Part shown: in pieces, positions 53,667 to 64,000 of the stretch
How positions within the stretch are numbered: the first letter of the stretch is position 1
How the letters are laid out: every line of letters begins with the position of its first letter
Assembly: GCA_022376465.1 (NCBI GenBank)
Contig: JACDTU010000016.1
Location: forward strand, 62,001 to 126,000
DNA length: 64,000 nucleotides
From: Cubamyces lactineus
Taxonomy: Eukaryota > Basidiomycota > Agaricomycetes > Polyporales > Polyporaceae
Direction of reading: 5' to 3'
Made by a program: the position numbers and the translations under genes
The notes under the pieces: generated by a model
Seen by the model: only the letters and a program-made list of their open reading frames with translations
What the model was told of the DNA's origin: nothing
The model's database searches: none

Positions 53667-55599
53667 ATGTGCAAAGCTATTTTCCACCACACCAGCTCCT
53701 TCACCCTCCTAAGGCTTCCGCATGAACTACAGCTTTCCGTACTCAAGCATCTCGATCTGCGGAGCCTTCTCGCATGCAAACTGGTCTGTCAAGTAGTGGT
53801 TACGATGTACTCATTATGGATTCTGACTACATCCATAGGCTAGTCCTGCGTTGGCATCAATCATTGACGACAATATCAGGACCTTGTATCAGCTCCAGCT
53901 CGAATCGACAGGTATGGTCGATGGTCCGCGAGGCAACAGTTCGAACTCGGAAAGGCTGGCGCACGAACGTTTTGGCTCCCTCTGCGCTTTAATGACCGCC
54001 TGGGCATCTGGAGAGCATCCCGTCTATGAAGTTAAGCTGGGAAGTTTTCAGCAGAGCGGCTATTCTATGTGGCATAACTTTCCACCACGTCTAGCATTGG
54101 AAGTCCCATGCATCGACCGGCAAGACGGTTCGTTACGTATCTACAGGCCCCCGGGCGTTTTCTCCGGAATCAGTGAGAAAGAGTATATATACGAAGGCTT
54201 GACCGCCCGTATCAATCGCCAAGATATCACAGGCTTCCATGTCGATCTCGCTCAAGACCTCTTCATCTGGTGCAATGGGATTACTAGCACCCCTTCCCCG
54301 TCGCTTCATTTCTGCTCCCTCGCCAACCGCTTCGGTCCCCACCGTGACGCCACCCGTCCTACCATTTCCTCGTGTTTCCTGACGTATATCGAGCGGCTTC
54401 CCTTCGTCAAGATTCGAGTGCTCGGAGACATCGTCGCATGGAGCATGTATGGTGGGGACACAGGGAGCAAAGAAACCGACCTCCTCGTCATCAATTGGAA
54501 GACCGGGGTGGTCGTCTGGGTCAGTGGTTCTTAACTCTACGTCGCAAGTGAACATCTAACCACTTCGTTACCAGCACATGCACTTTCCTAACGTTTCAGT
54601 GTGCGCGGTGCTCATCTCGCAGACGCAGCTATGCGTCCTCCATCCCGACAACATGTCAATATATTTGTATACTTTCGACCCTTGCGCATGTTCCGACAGC
54701 AAGTTGTCCGTCTTCCAAGATAGCTTCGCCGTTCTCCGTCTTCCCGCTTGCCATGATCGAGTACTGAGAAAGGCCATTTACGGTGACATCGGGCTTCCTC
54801 CGGCGTATCCTCATGGTACCCCATATCACTTCCGCCACGACCCTACACATACGCTCTTGGCAGTCTCCATCAACTTGGAATACGCTCTGGACGACGACAT
54901 CGAGTCCGATATCGATGAACGACGGTTGGTGAAGGAGAGTTTCCTGCTGTTCATCCCCGTCGATACACTTCTGAGAGTGTACCATTTCACCGATCCCAAC
55001 GTCCACTATGCAGATGCCTTCCCGCCAAATTCCATCGAGCGTTTGAAATCTGAGCCACATCGGATCATACCATGGGAGCAGTGGGGCCCCTCTGGGACAC
55101 GCATGGTCCACATGCAAAACGCTAGGCCTAATCTCGAGAGCGACGTGGTCGCGCCGCCCTCCGTTCTCGGAGCATATGCCGCCCTCATTGTGTATTGCCC
55201 ATCCGAACATCAGTACGTCACTATCATCTACGAAGTCCACCCCCTGGCAGACGCAGCTGCACCGCTACCCATCGCCAAGGCGGGTAGTACCAGTATCGAG
55301 CCCGGACAGGGCATCCATCGGCCGTGTCCTGTAGGGGACTGCATCAGACGGACCAAGACTTGGAAGGACGATATCTACACGAGATTTCCTTACAGGACGA
55401 CAACACGAACGCTTCCGCACTGCGACACTGATGGAAGGCCTCGGTTTATGGATCATAGGAAGACATTCCTAACTCACGACGGCTTGGTCCATGTAAGAAC
55501 ATGTACGTTTTTGACTCTTGCATTTGGGCTTCCGCTAACTCTGGCTACTCCCCAACTATTCTCCGTCCTGTTTGATCTGCACAGAATTATGATAGATAG
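53667..55599 (+). CDS. F-box protein, tandem pair copy A
   Basis: Four exons (53667-53792, 53839-54519, 54575-55492, 55585-55599) give about 579 residues. The first exon is essentially the F-box (LLRLPHELQLSVLKHLDLRS, ACKLVCQ). The second and third carry a long region with repeated short beta-type segments (DITGFHVDLAQDLFIWCNG, VLGDIVAWSMYGGD, LLVINWKTGVVVW, LPACHDRVLRKAIYGDIGLP), which could form a propeller-like fold as in other Agaricomycete F-box proteins. The last exon encodes only four residues before TAG. It is followed on the same strand by a close paralogue with the same exon plan. Probable SCF adaptor with unknown substrate. Confidence 0.78.
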
Positions 55600-56223
55600 A
55601 ACTTTTCGTAGTACTCGATGAACGCTGCAGGGATTGACATGCGACTGACGGCTCCTTCTATTCTGCGATCCGTGGGGCAATCAAAGCCCTTATGATTCGG
55701 GGGGGGGGGGGCGTTCTTGAGCAATCATCCCTTTCTTCATGTGGACCCTTTCTTCATGTGGACCCTTTCTTCATGTGGACGATGTACGTGCATCCGTCTT
55801 GGTACGAGCCTAGCTACGGTTGTCCCGTATTCCGCCGCTCGGGGAGGGAAGTCCTGCGATATCAGCGTGTTATAACCCGAATTTACTCATAGTACTACTA
55901 CCAACCCGCCTTGCTAGGTTCATTTGAATCTAAGCAGTGAACCGACGTAGTATCTGTGGCTACATCTGATCAACTTAAATGCCTCCCAGTGCAGCAACGA
56001 ACGACATGAGTCTCAGTAACAGTTATTCCCCAGTTTCCGGCTCGTCAAGATGCACGGGAAAGGGCGTTTGGCGGCGCGTGCTCACGCAGCTCATGCATAG
56101 CCGCCACCTCGTATCAGCACTCTGACCAGAACTCAGACCATGACATTTCGATGACCAGACTGCAGCAGACCTAGAGCCCCACAGTCAATCGGCGTAGATC
56201 TGGATCCCAGCAGCAGCGAAACC
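55600..56223. other. Spacer between the F-box pair, with tandem repeats
   Basis: It holds a run of 13 G (55699-55711) and three perfect 17-bp repeats (55729-55779). No gene is seen. The promoter of copy B should lie toward its right end. Confidence 0.6.
55729..55779. repeat. Three tandem 17-bp repeats
   Basis: CCCTTTCTTCATGTGGA occurs three times without change, adjacent to a 13-G run. Confidence 0.9.
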
Positions 56224-58087
56224 ATGTTCGACAACAGCACCCACCATCACGGCTCTTTTCCATTCTTCCAACTTCCTAATGAACTCCAACTATCTATAAT
56301 CCAACAACTCGACGCCCAAAGCATCCTAGCTTACAGACAGGTCCGTTATATGCCATCAATCTGACGATAGAGACGAGCTGACGGCAGTCGCTTTTAGGCT
56401 AGTCGTGTATTGGCATCCGCCATTGACGACGACATCCGTATCTCATATCAGCTTGAGCTCGAACTGGCGGGTATGGTCGATGCCCCACCAGACAATGAGA
56501 ACTCTCCTCAAAGACGCCTTGACGCGCTCCGTTCTTGGACAGCTGCCTGGGTATCTGGAGAATATCCCGTTCATGAAGTTGCATTAGTAGTTTCACAGCG
56601 GAGTAACTTTTTCATGTGGTATTACTCTCCCCCGCGCATGGCAGTGGACATAGCTTACATCGACGAGCAAGAAGGCTCACTGAAGATATACAAGACACCA
56701 GGCACGTTCTGCGGACTCCGCGCGAAGGACTACGTATACCATGGGCTGGACACATATGTGGATCCCCAGAGTATCACAGGCTTCCATGTCGATCTCGTCC
56801 AGGACCTCTTTGTCTGGTGCAACGGCGGTAACTCTGATAACCCTCATCCGACGCTTCATTTCCGTTCCATTGCCAATGGCTTCGGTCCCCACGTAGACAC
56901 CGCCCGCCCCACTATACCCTCCCGTTTCATAGGGTGGTTCCCTATGTTCAGCATCCAGGTTCTCGGCGACATCATTGCTTGGAGCATACGTGGTGGCGAT
57001 ATAGGTGACCAGAAAACGGATGTGCTCGTCATAAATTGGAAAACTGGCGTAATCGCCTCGGTGAGTTATTGTAGGTGGCAATTTAACAACCCAAGCGACG
57101 CGCTCACGGTCTCCTGCCTTATCTTCAGCGCATGCATCTTCCCAACAGGATCACGCCTATGCTTCTGACGCGGACGCAGCTATGCCTCGTGCGTAGTGAC
57201 AACATGTCGATTTATTTGTGCACTTTCAATCCTTGCGCTGTAGCCGACAGCGCGATATCCGTCCTCAAGGACAGCTTCGCCGCTCTCCGTCTTCCCGCTT
57301 GTCACGACAGAGTGGTGGGAAAGGCCGTATGGGGCGATATTGGGCTTCCTCCTGTACACCCTAATGGCAACCCTCACCACTTCTACCACGACCCTACACA
57401 TTCGCTCGTGACGGTCAGTATAGACATGGGATACAACTCGGACGTGCCTGGGTGCGATCCGGGAGACACACCTATGGAGACGGAGCGGTACCTGCTCTTC
57501 ATCCCGATCCATACACTCCTCAAAGAGTACCACCCCACCGATTCTTACTCTGAGTCTGCAACTACCCCTCTGCCCACATCAGCCGACACCTCGGGATCCG
57601 AGCCAAACCGAATCGTGCCATGGGACCGCTGGGGCCCTTCTGGTACACGTATGGTGTCTGTACAAAAGCAACACGATCGCACCGTGGTCTCGTCACCTTC
57701 CGTACTCGGGGCCTACGCTGCTCTCACCACCTACCACCCACAGGAGCGTCAGTACGCCGTCACCGTCTACCAAGTACATTCCCTGGCGGGCGCAGCTTCC
57801 TCGTCACCCGTAGCGCAGGCGAACGGTGGTGGTGTCGAGCTCGGACAGGAGGCCCTGCATCCCGAAGATGACTACATTAAGGGGGGTATGATTTGGAAGA
57901 GCGATATCCACACAGTTTACCCTTACAAGACGGCCACGCGGATGCTTCCAATTCACCTCGCTGCGGCTGCTCCGGATGTAGAGCACATCCTGCTGACCCA
58001 TGACGGCCTGGTCTCTATCAGAGTAAATATGCCTCTCGCTTTGCGTCCGGCTTGCACTAATCCTCGCCTTCGTTATGCCAGATCTGA
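56224..58087 (+). CDS. F-box protein, tandem pair copy B
   Basis: Paralogue of copy A with the same four-exon structure (56224-56340, 56398-57060, 57129-58022, 58082-58087), about 559 residues. The first exon is an F-box-like segment (FFQLPNELQLSIIQQLDAQS). The body aligns along its length with copy A (SITGFHVDLVQDLFVWCNGG, VLGDIIAWSIRGGD, LVINWKTGVIAS, LPACHDRVVGKAVWGDIGLP, RIVPWDRWGPSGTRMV). The final exon is one Ile codon and TGA, so the gene-end structure is unusual but shared in kind with copy A. Moderate divergence suggests an older duplication than the nearby LRR array. Confidence 0.78.
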
Positions 58088-58974
58088 ACGGGAAGGAGTA
58101 GAGAGTTGGCTACGGCTCTGAATGAATACAGGGAAATGCCATGCGACTGGCAGTACCTCCCGCAGCGCGGACCGCGGCATGGGTAAAAAGATATCTGTCC
58201 TGATTCAAATATACATTCTTCTTCTACTGGAACTACCATCCCCCTCTTCTTTGTATGTACGATGTACGAGATGCGATAGACACTGAACGGAAGACGCGTA
58301 ACAGTGGGAGCCCGCCCTGGGTAAGGGGGAGGTGCGGAACGAGGAACGAGGCGAGGTGAGGAGGTAACGGGGGAGTAAGAGTGCACGATAGGTAAAATGA
58401 TACAGACACGGCCGCTGCCGACACGAGACGCACAATGCACCGGAGGGGAAGCCAAGGGGACGACAAGAGAACGAGAGCGCTGGAGACGTACGTGGGCGAC
58501 CGATGGGGCGTGAGGGGTAGTACGGCGTGGGGTAGAGTCTGAGGTCCGACAGGAACGGAGAGGTGTAACGATAAGCGGGACGCAGAGAATTAGTACGGTG
58601 TGAGGTACGAACAACAATGCACCCGGCAAGCCGGGCGGCGCAGGACATGAGGCGAGCGGCGCGGCAGCGCGTATATATAGTATTGAGGGATGATGCGGAG
58701 GTACGTGGGATGAGCGGGAGGCCGAGCTAGTCGTGACACGTGAGGGGTGAATGAGTGTGATGGGGATTGGGGATGCGTAAGATGTCCGTCTTGGAGTTTC
58801 GGTATCTCGAGTCGTCTGTATCAGCTCCGTCAACGGTGGTGGTGCGTACCGTGCAGGAAGACGGGAAGGGAGGTGGTATGCGCGGGGTGGGGAGAACGTG
58901 GAGGACACAGCGGACATGAGGATGATGGGGCGGCAGACTGCGAACGCAGGGGTAACGATGCCACACCAGCACGC
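58088..58974. other. Intergenic region between convergent genes
   Basis: A long minus-strand open frame covers much of it but has low-complexity Pro/Ser/Arg-rich composition and no motif; I treat it as chance. The 3' untranslated regions of F-box copy B and CDC55 probably occupy it. Confidence 0.5.
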
Positions 58975-60789
58975 TTATGCTGCGCTGTACAGGAAGAGGT
59001 TGTTCGTTGCAGCGATCTAGACGTAGGAGCGCATAGATCAGTATGAGGTCATAGCTAAAGAGATTCGGACTGCTTACCGCGATAGTGTTTTCTCGTGGAT
59101 GCCAGCTCGCATGCAGGATCTTCTTGTTGAAGTCCAGCGTCTCGAGCGCCATGTTCTCCCGGAGGCCACCTGGACGCATGCCGTTCTTCATACCAGGCTT
59201 GTTGCCGGGTAGTGGACCGCCGATCTTCTTAGTCTTGAACGCAGACTTGTCTGCCTGCAAGACTACATCGTTCAGGGTGTCCGTGTCGAATATCCGGAAA
59301 TAGTTGTGGTAAGAGCCTGTTAGAACACTCCTACGTCATACGGAATTGCGGTCAATGATTGCGCGAACGATCGTGCGCCATGGATGCGCCCTTTGGATTT
59401 GGAAGGAACACTCACTTATCATCGCCGCTCCATACACACTCGAACTTGTCGAATATGCAATCGTTCTCGTACAAGTCACACAGCTTCCCCCGAAGATGGT
59501 CGTGGATTGGGATCGTCTTGATGGGTTTGCTTTCCATGTTGATGTCCCAGATCTTTAGGTTCAGGTAGTCGCGCGACAGAATGTATCGCCCATCGTGGCT
59601 GAACTTGACGTCGGAAATCGAAGAGATAATCTCTGAGAAGAAGGATCGGTTCGTTGGATCCTCCTCCTCTTCGAACACTAGAGTAGGGCACACAGCCACA
59701 GATCAGCATCTCATGGACACCGAAAATGACTAGCACGTACTCTTTGCGTGCCTATCGCACAGTGCGGAGTCACGCATGTCCGCAAGCTTGATGTTGCTTT
59801 TCGAGCTGCTGTACATGAAGAGATTGCAATGTATCGGGTGGAACTCGGCAGCAGTGACGACCTCGGTCAACTCCTCCATATTCGCCGGCTTGATGTCGAC
59901 GATGTCTTCATGATAATTTCAGAGGCATTGAAGATGTACGATGAATGTAGGAGCACTCACTGAAGCTGCGGTCACTTATGTCGAGGTTCCAGAGGTTAAT
60001 CCGGAGGTCATCCGCGGAGATGAAGGTCTCCTGATCCGAGTTGACAGAGATCGAGTGAATGTGATACGCATGTGCATTCGCGTACACTTTCCGCGGTACA
60101 GCAGCAATGATATTGTCTTGCAAGCTCATGCGGGGAAGTCTCAAGTTCTGCTGTAGGATGGGAGCGGGTAGCGATCTCTGGCCCTCAAGGAGGTTGTTCT
60201 CCGCCACCACCCGTAATGACCTTTCGTACACCTTCCATAGCTTGATCGTCTTGTCTATTGGGCTGTCAGAGGAACCCATATTTGATGACTATGAATTCGC
60301 GGCCCACGTACCATTAGTAGACAGCAGAAAGTGTGCCGCGTTCTGTCGCTTGCACCACTTGATCTTGTTGATCTTCTCCTCGATCTCCAGTGACTTGAGG
60401 TAGTCGAACTCAGGCTCGTGCGACTGAAACTCCGTGTAGAATTTGTATTCGCAGCCCTTTTTCTATATCCCACCGTGATGCGGGGAATGAGCTGATTGGG
60501 TCTGCCAGGCTTGAGGGGTAAGACTCGCGACGCACCATCTCATTCCGCTCAAACAAGACAACACGGCCACCCTTGTCACCCGTAGCAAGATAGTTTCCTG
60601 TGGAATCGAACTCGACGGTCGAGATGATGTCGGCTGGACGATTCAGGAGGGCAAGATAAGACGTTGGGCTGGACAGTGGCTCTGTGATGGTGAAGATGAC
60701 TGACCCTCGGTGATATCTTCTACTTCGCCCTTGTCACCGAAGCATTGGGCAAACCGCCAGCCGCCTGAAGAAGACGCGTCCTGATCCAT
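58975..60789 (-). CDS. CDC55: PP2A regulatory subunit B55 (PR55/Cdc55)
   Basis: WD40-propeller regulatory subunit that targets protein phosphatase 2A to substrates in mitosis and stress control. The start ATG 60789 gives [20 protein letters not shown]. Early exons 60789-60705, 60633-60536 and 60462-60312 join in frame, then one from 60254. Diagnostic segments: [132 protein letters not shown] and [20 protein letters not shown]. The last exon (59016-58975) ends NNLFLYSA. Length and order match the family throughout. It is divergent from COX9. Confidence 0.96.
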
Positions 60790-61171
60790 GATCACAGTAG
60801 GGATTAGTGCAACGATGGGAAGTGCGGGGTGGTATGCAGGAGTGCGTGGCTAAAAGTGCGATGAGGAGAGGTTGATATAGCGGCGGTAGAGAGGGTGCTA
60901 AGCTGGGCAGCGTACAAGCTGGTGAGAACGACGAGGAGGATGGTGAGGACGATGAGGAGGGCTCCGTTCGCAGTGGATGGATGAGTGCAGGTGCTCCAGT
61001 CGCGGCCTGTCCGACTCCAGTCCACGAGCAGGGCCTCAATGTTGACGCATGTTTGGCTCGTGCCCTCCGTCCTCACGCGGGCGTCTGTCTCCTCTCCCTC
61101 ATCCCGACTTTGCCCTCCCGTCCAGCTCGCCCTCGTACTCCTCCCCATCCTCGCCGAGCACAACGCCAACC
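60790..61171. promoter_or_regulatory. Divergent promoter region of CDC55 and COX9
   Basis: A 382-bp region lies between the two start codons. Pyrimidine-rich stretches precede COX9 on its coding strand, as is common near fungal transcription starts. Specific sites were not identified. Confidence 0.5.
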
Positions 61172-61532
61172 ATGTCCATTGCACCCATCACTGGAAAGCT
61201 CAGGAAGCGCTTCTGGCTTGACCTCACCACCGCCCTCGGTCTCGGTGTCAGCGCGGGCTATGCATTCTGGTCAGTCTCCTTCGTATTTCTTCGTGTACTG
61301 CGTCATTCTAACCTACATCCTCGCAACAGGTATGGCGTGCACCTCAAGGCCGGTGAGCATACATCTCCCTCATCTCAGTGGCGGTGGCACTCGCCATCGC
61401 GCTGTGCCTTTGCGCCCTATTTCTCTGATTCACGTTCTGTCGCTGACTCGCTGCTTTTTCACGTCGCGCCCAGTTCAGCGCCAGGAGGAGTTCTACCTGA
61501 AGCTCGAGCGGGCCAAGCAGCAGGAGCAGTAA
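61172..61532 (+). CDS. COX9: Cytochrome c oxidase subunit VIIa (Cox9)
   Basis: Small inner-membrane subunit of respiratory complex IV. Three exons (61172-61269, 61330-61352, 61474-61532) give 59 residues, the usual fungal Cox9 length. The sequence runs MSIAPITGKLRKRFWLDLTT, then one membrane helix (ALGLGVSAGYAFWYGVHLK), then a charged matrix or intermembrane tail (RQEEFYLKLERAKQQEQ). The middle exon is only 23 nt. It is too short to be seen as one open frame but splices cleanly. It is divergent from CDC55. Confidence 0.92.
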
Positions 61533-61867
61533 TTTTGGAGACGTTCTGTACCACCGCCGCAATGCCATCCCGTAGCTTCTCCTGACATCTGAACGCGCGA
61601 CTGCCAACATGCGCGGTCGTGTGGGTCGCGACCCCTAGCCTGGACCGAACTCGGCGCGTTCTCGAGTCCCTCGGCCTTCGATATCCATCCTACCCGTGAA
61701 CACTAGCCCCATTTCTCGCATATTGCTGTCTGCTGCAACGCATCCGACGACGTCATAGAAAGCGAATAAATACATGATTAGCCAATGTGTATCCTCTGAA
61801 TCAGTATGGTCCCTATGTGTGAACCTCGCGCATATCATATACAGCATACACGGTATAACATGCATGA
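61533..61867. other. Convergent intergenic spacer
   Basis: 3' untranslated regions of COX9 and the J-protein gene. Nothing else seen. Confidence 0.5.
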
Positions 61868-63437
61868 TCACTTGAGTAGTCCCATACTCCTCAACTTGTC
61901 GCAGCTCTCGATTGGTTCTTCGTCGATCTGCCGCACCTTATCCCAATCCGTGCCAATCCCAAACAGCCCAACCTCCTGGTCTTTCCGCCGTTGTTTGCGG
62001 TCGATGCCACGTTGGCATTGAGCGTAGAGATCCTGCGTATATGCACGCTCGACGTTGCTTTCGAACTTGCGTAGCTGTGGGCCGGGCTTGTTCTCATTCC
62101 GCGCGAGCTCCGCCGCGATCGGGTGCCCTGAGAACTCCGCGGCGTTGACATGGTACTTCACGTGCAGGTCTCCCGTTGTGCGCTCGACATTGTAACGAGA
62201 CGACGGCTGGAACGAGAAGCGCGGGTCGGGAGTAGGTGTTGAAACGAAGAGGTTCGGAAGGGCGTTGAGAAGCGAGAATGCGAAGAGCAGGAACAGCGGC
62301 AGAAGTTGCACCCATATTGACCGAGGTTCGGCCGCTGGTCGCTCTTGTCGTGCATTTGTGCGCATGCGTGTGGTGCGGAAACCACCAGGTCCAAATGTCG
62401 CCGTGAACACTATGATGGGACGATGAGTTGTATGACGTCGACGCATGGCGAAAAGCACTCACTAGGGCCGCCGAATGGTCCTCCACCAAACGATGCGCCG
62501 TTCATGGGCATACCACCACCGCCGAAGAACATGTTGAACAAATCTTCGGGGCTCATCTCCCCGTCGAACCCACCGCCGCCAAACGAACCACGTGAGAATG
62601 ATGGTGACGCACGGCCAGACGAGGACATGCCGCTGAAGCGTGATTCGGGGTCGGAGCCATGCTCGTCATATGCAGCTCGCTTGTTCGCGTCTAAGCAGAG
62701 ATTGCACGCAGCCAGTGATTAGCTCTGCTTGTTACACGCCCGGAGATCGGAGGACACTAACCTGATAGCACTTGGAATGCCTTCGATACCACTTCACAGA
62801 TGGCTGAGCCAAGTCCAGGGATGAGGCAAGTAGTAGTGGGACTCACGCTTGAACGCTTCATCAGCGCCGGGTGCGCCGTTCTTGTCGGGATGTAACGCGA
62901 GAGCGAGCTGGTGAACACGTCGGTCAACACAGCTATCCTCGCACTTCGCATAAAGGTAGCAGTACTCACCCTGCGATAAGCCTTCTTGACATCTCCCTCG
63001 TCGCAGTCGCGCTTGAGCTCCAGGATCTCGTAGTACTCTGTGGCTTTGCAGTTGAGTACGCGCCTGACGACGGCAGCGTTCTCCGGGGTATAATCCCTCT
63101 TCTTCTGCGCCCCACTAGCATCCCCGTTCGCTTTCGCCTTCCCTTCCGCCTTGGTCGACTCCCCAGTGTGCCTTTGTCGGGCGCCCGCAGCAGACGGGTG
63201 TGCCTCTGCAGCCGAGGTGCGTCCCTCCGCGCCCGACGAGCCCGCCGCCGACGAACCAGACGCTTCCGACTTGCGCAACTCAACCTCAATGATCTCGAGC
63301 AGCTTCACGGCCTCGGACGTGGAGAAAAGCGTGAGTGACTTCTGGCAGAACCGCTTCGCGGAGGCGTAGTTCCCTGCGCTCCGGTGCTTTTGCGCAATCG
63401 CGAGGCACTTGAGAGCCTCGTCCTTGTTGCTCTCCAT
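61868..63437 (-). CDS. ER-membrane J-domain protein (DNAJB12/Hlj1-like)
   Basis: Hsp70 co-chaperone anchored in the ER membrane, with a role in ER-associated degradation in relatives. The start ATG 63437 gives MESNKDEALKCLAIAQKHRS, an N-terminal helical region shared with DNAJB12/B14. The J domain spans three exons: ATEYYEILELKRDCDEGDVK KAYRR, then LALALHPDKNGAPGADEAFK with the HPD motif, then VVSKAFQVLS. A Gly/Phe-rich region (SRGSFGGGGFDGE, EDLFNMFFGGGG) follows. One membrane segment (WVQLLPLFLLFAFSLLNALP) precedes the C-terminal DUF1977-like domain (VKYHVNAAEFSGHP, DLYAQCQRGIDRKQRR). The frame ends at 61868. Exon edges within the J domain are approximate. Confidence 0.9.
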
Positions 63438-63768
63438 GTGTGCTAGACGGTTGTGTTGAAGGGAGAGGCCAAGCGGCCTGATGAGGAACGAGAGGTGGTG
63501 GTGGTGGGAGGGATTGGGAGCGGTTAGGTTGTCGTGGGTAGTGCAGTAGTGACGAGTGAGGTGATGTAAAAGGTAGGGATTAGCGGCTTGTAAGTGGTCA
63601 TTTAGGGGATACTGTAAACGTAGTAAAAGCGGACTAGACCTCATCATGGCGCTTTATATTAAAACTATCAAGCTCTATAAGTCCACGATAAGTGTATGCC
63701 TGTAGTAAGCCGGGCGCCTAACACCTCTTGAATACGTTCACTCATCTCTCGGACTCTGTACACTAGTC
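63438..63768. other. Divergent intergenic region
   Basis: Promoters of the J-protein gene and the final partial gene. No specific sites recognised. Confidence 0.45.
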
Positions 63769-64000
63769 ATGTCCTCCGCGATCCCTCCAGCAACTGTCGC
63801 AGACGAGCCTGAAGAGCTCGTACGCTTCAGACAACAGTGGCTAGAGGAGGTGCGCAGCAAGAAGAAAGCGCCTCCGAGCCAGGCCCAGGACGCTAGCCCC
63901 GCCGCGCCCGTGGCCTCCTCGTCCGCCGAGGATCCGGAAGGCCTTGCTCACGCACATTCTCCTCCCGTTCACCACTCTACGCAACGCCGCCCCTCGCATG
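63769..64000 (+). CDS. FBXO9/Hrt3-like F-box protein, N-terminal part only
   Basis: The frame opens at ATG 63769 and runs off the window edge. The first 77 residues include EELVRFRQQWLEEVRSKKKA, similar to the short helical motif at the start of FBXO9/Hrt3-type F-box proteins, followed by a disordered Ser/Pro-rich stretch. The F-box itself would lie beyond the edge, so the assignment is tentative. Confidence 0.5.
   Translation, partial: MSSAIPPATVADEPEELVRFRQQWLEEVRSKKKAPPSQAQDASPAAPVASSSAEDPEGLAHAHSPPVHHSTQRRPSH

Noticed and set aside
58057..58917. 286-codon minus-strand frame
   Set aside because: Pro/Ser/Arg-rich, no domain, overlaps the end of F-box copy B, and no splice partner was found.
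1..64000. CRISPR arrays, bacterial operons, riboswitches
   Set aside because: Intron-containing eukaryotic genes throughout, and no spaced direct-repeat array was seen.

Overview
The window comes from a filamentous basidiomycete, most likely an Agaricomycete. The evidence is intron-dense genes with GT-AG introns of about 50-60 nt, CpG-rich DNA, tandem F-box/LRR families, a Plavaka-type DNA transposon and a large Ty3/Gypsy LTR element. I used only the given sequence and recalled family knowledge, with no searches, so exon joins are read by eye.

1-24.2 kb is a nested transposon complex. The outer element (about 73-24168) is a Plavaka (CACTA/EnSpm-like) DNA transposon. It has imperfect 14-bp terminal inverted repeats, GAGGGC-rich subterminal repeats, a multi-exon transposase (485-4175), a captured intron-containing fragment resembling the nuclear-basket protein Mlp1/TPR (about 5.0-6.1 kb), and a second cargo gene (7139-23185 before disruption). 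A 13.7-kb Gypsy element (8230-21953) has inserted into that cargo gene. Its two 982-bp LTRs look identical and are flanked by ACGT. It encodes gag-protease and, in the +1 frame, RT/RNase H/integrase. Between pol and the 3' LTR it carries two spliced genes on the opposite strand, which is the most unusual feature of the window. A 35-nt block including the 3' polypurine tract is also found inside pol.

24.2-37 kb holds a tRNA-derived SINE-like sequence (just inside the Plavaka end), a divergent histone H3/H4 pair, a long gene-poor stretch, and the nucleoporin gene NUP85 on the minus strand.

37-58 kb holds a RING-finger protein with an acidic C-terminal half, an LRR-like protein, the kinetochore gene NNF1 (with a GC-AG intron), an intron-containing tRNA-Asp(GUC), a tandem array of four F-box/LRR paralogues (one a pseudogene, one internally shortened) with an unrelated F-box gene embedded on the other strand, an unrecognised coiled-coil protein, and a second tandem pair of long F-box proteins.

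58-64 kb is conserved housekeeping: the PP2A B55 subunit (CDC55) and cytochrome c oxidase subunit VIIa (COX9) transcribed divergently, an ER-membrane J-protein of the DNAJB12/Hlj1 type, and the start of an FBXO9-like F-box gene cut by the window edge.
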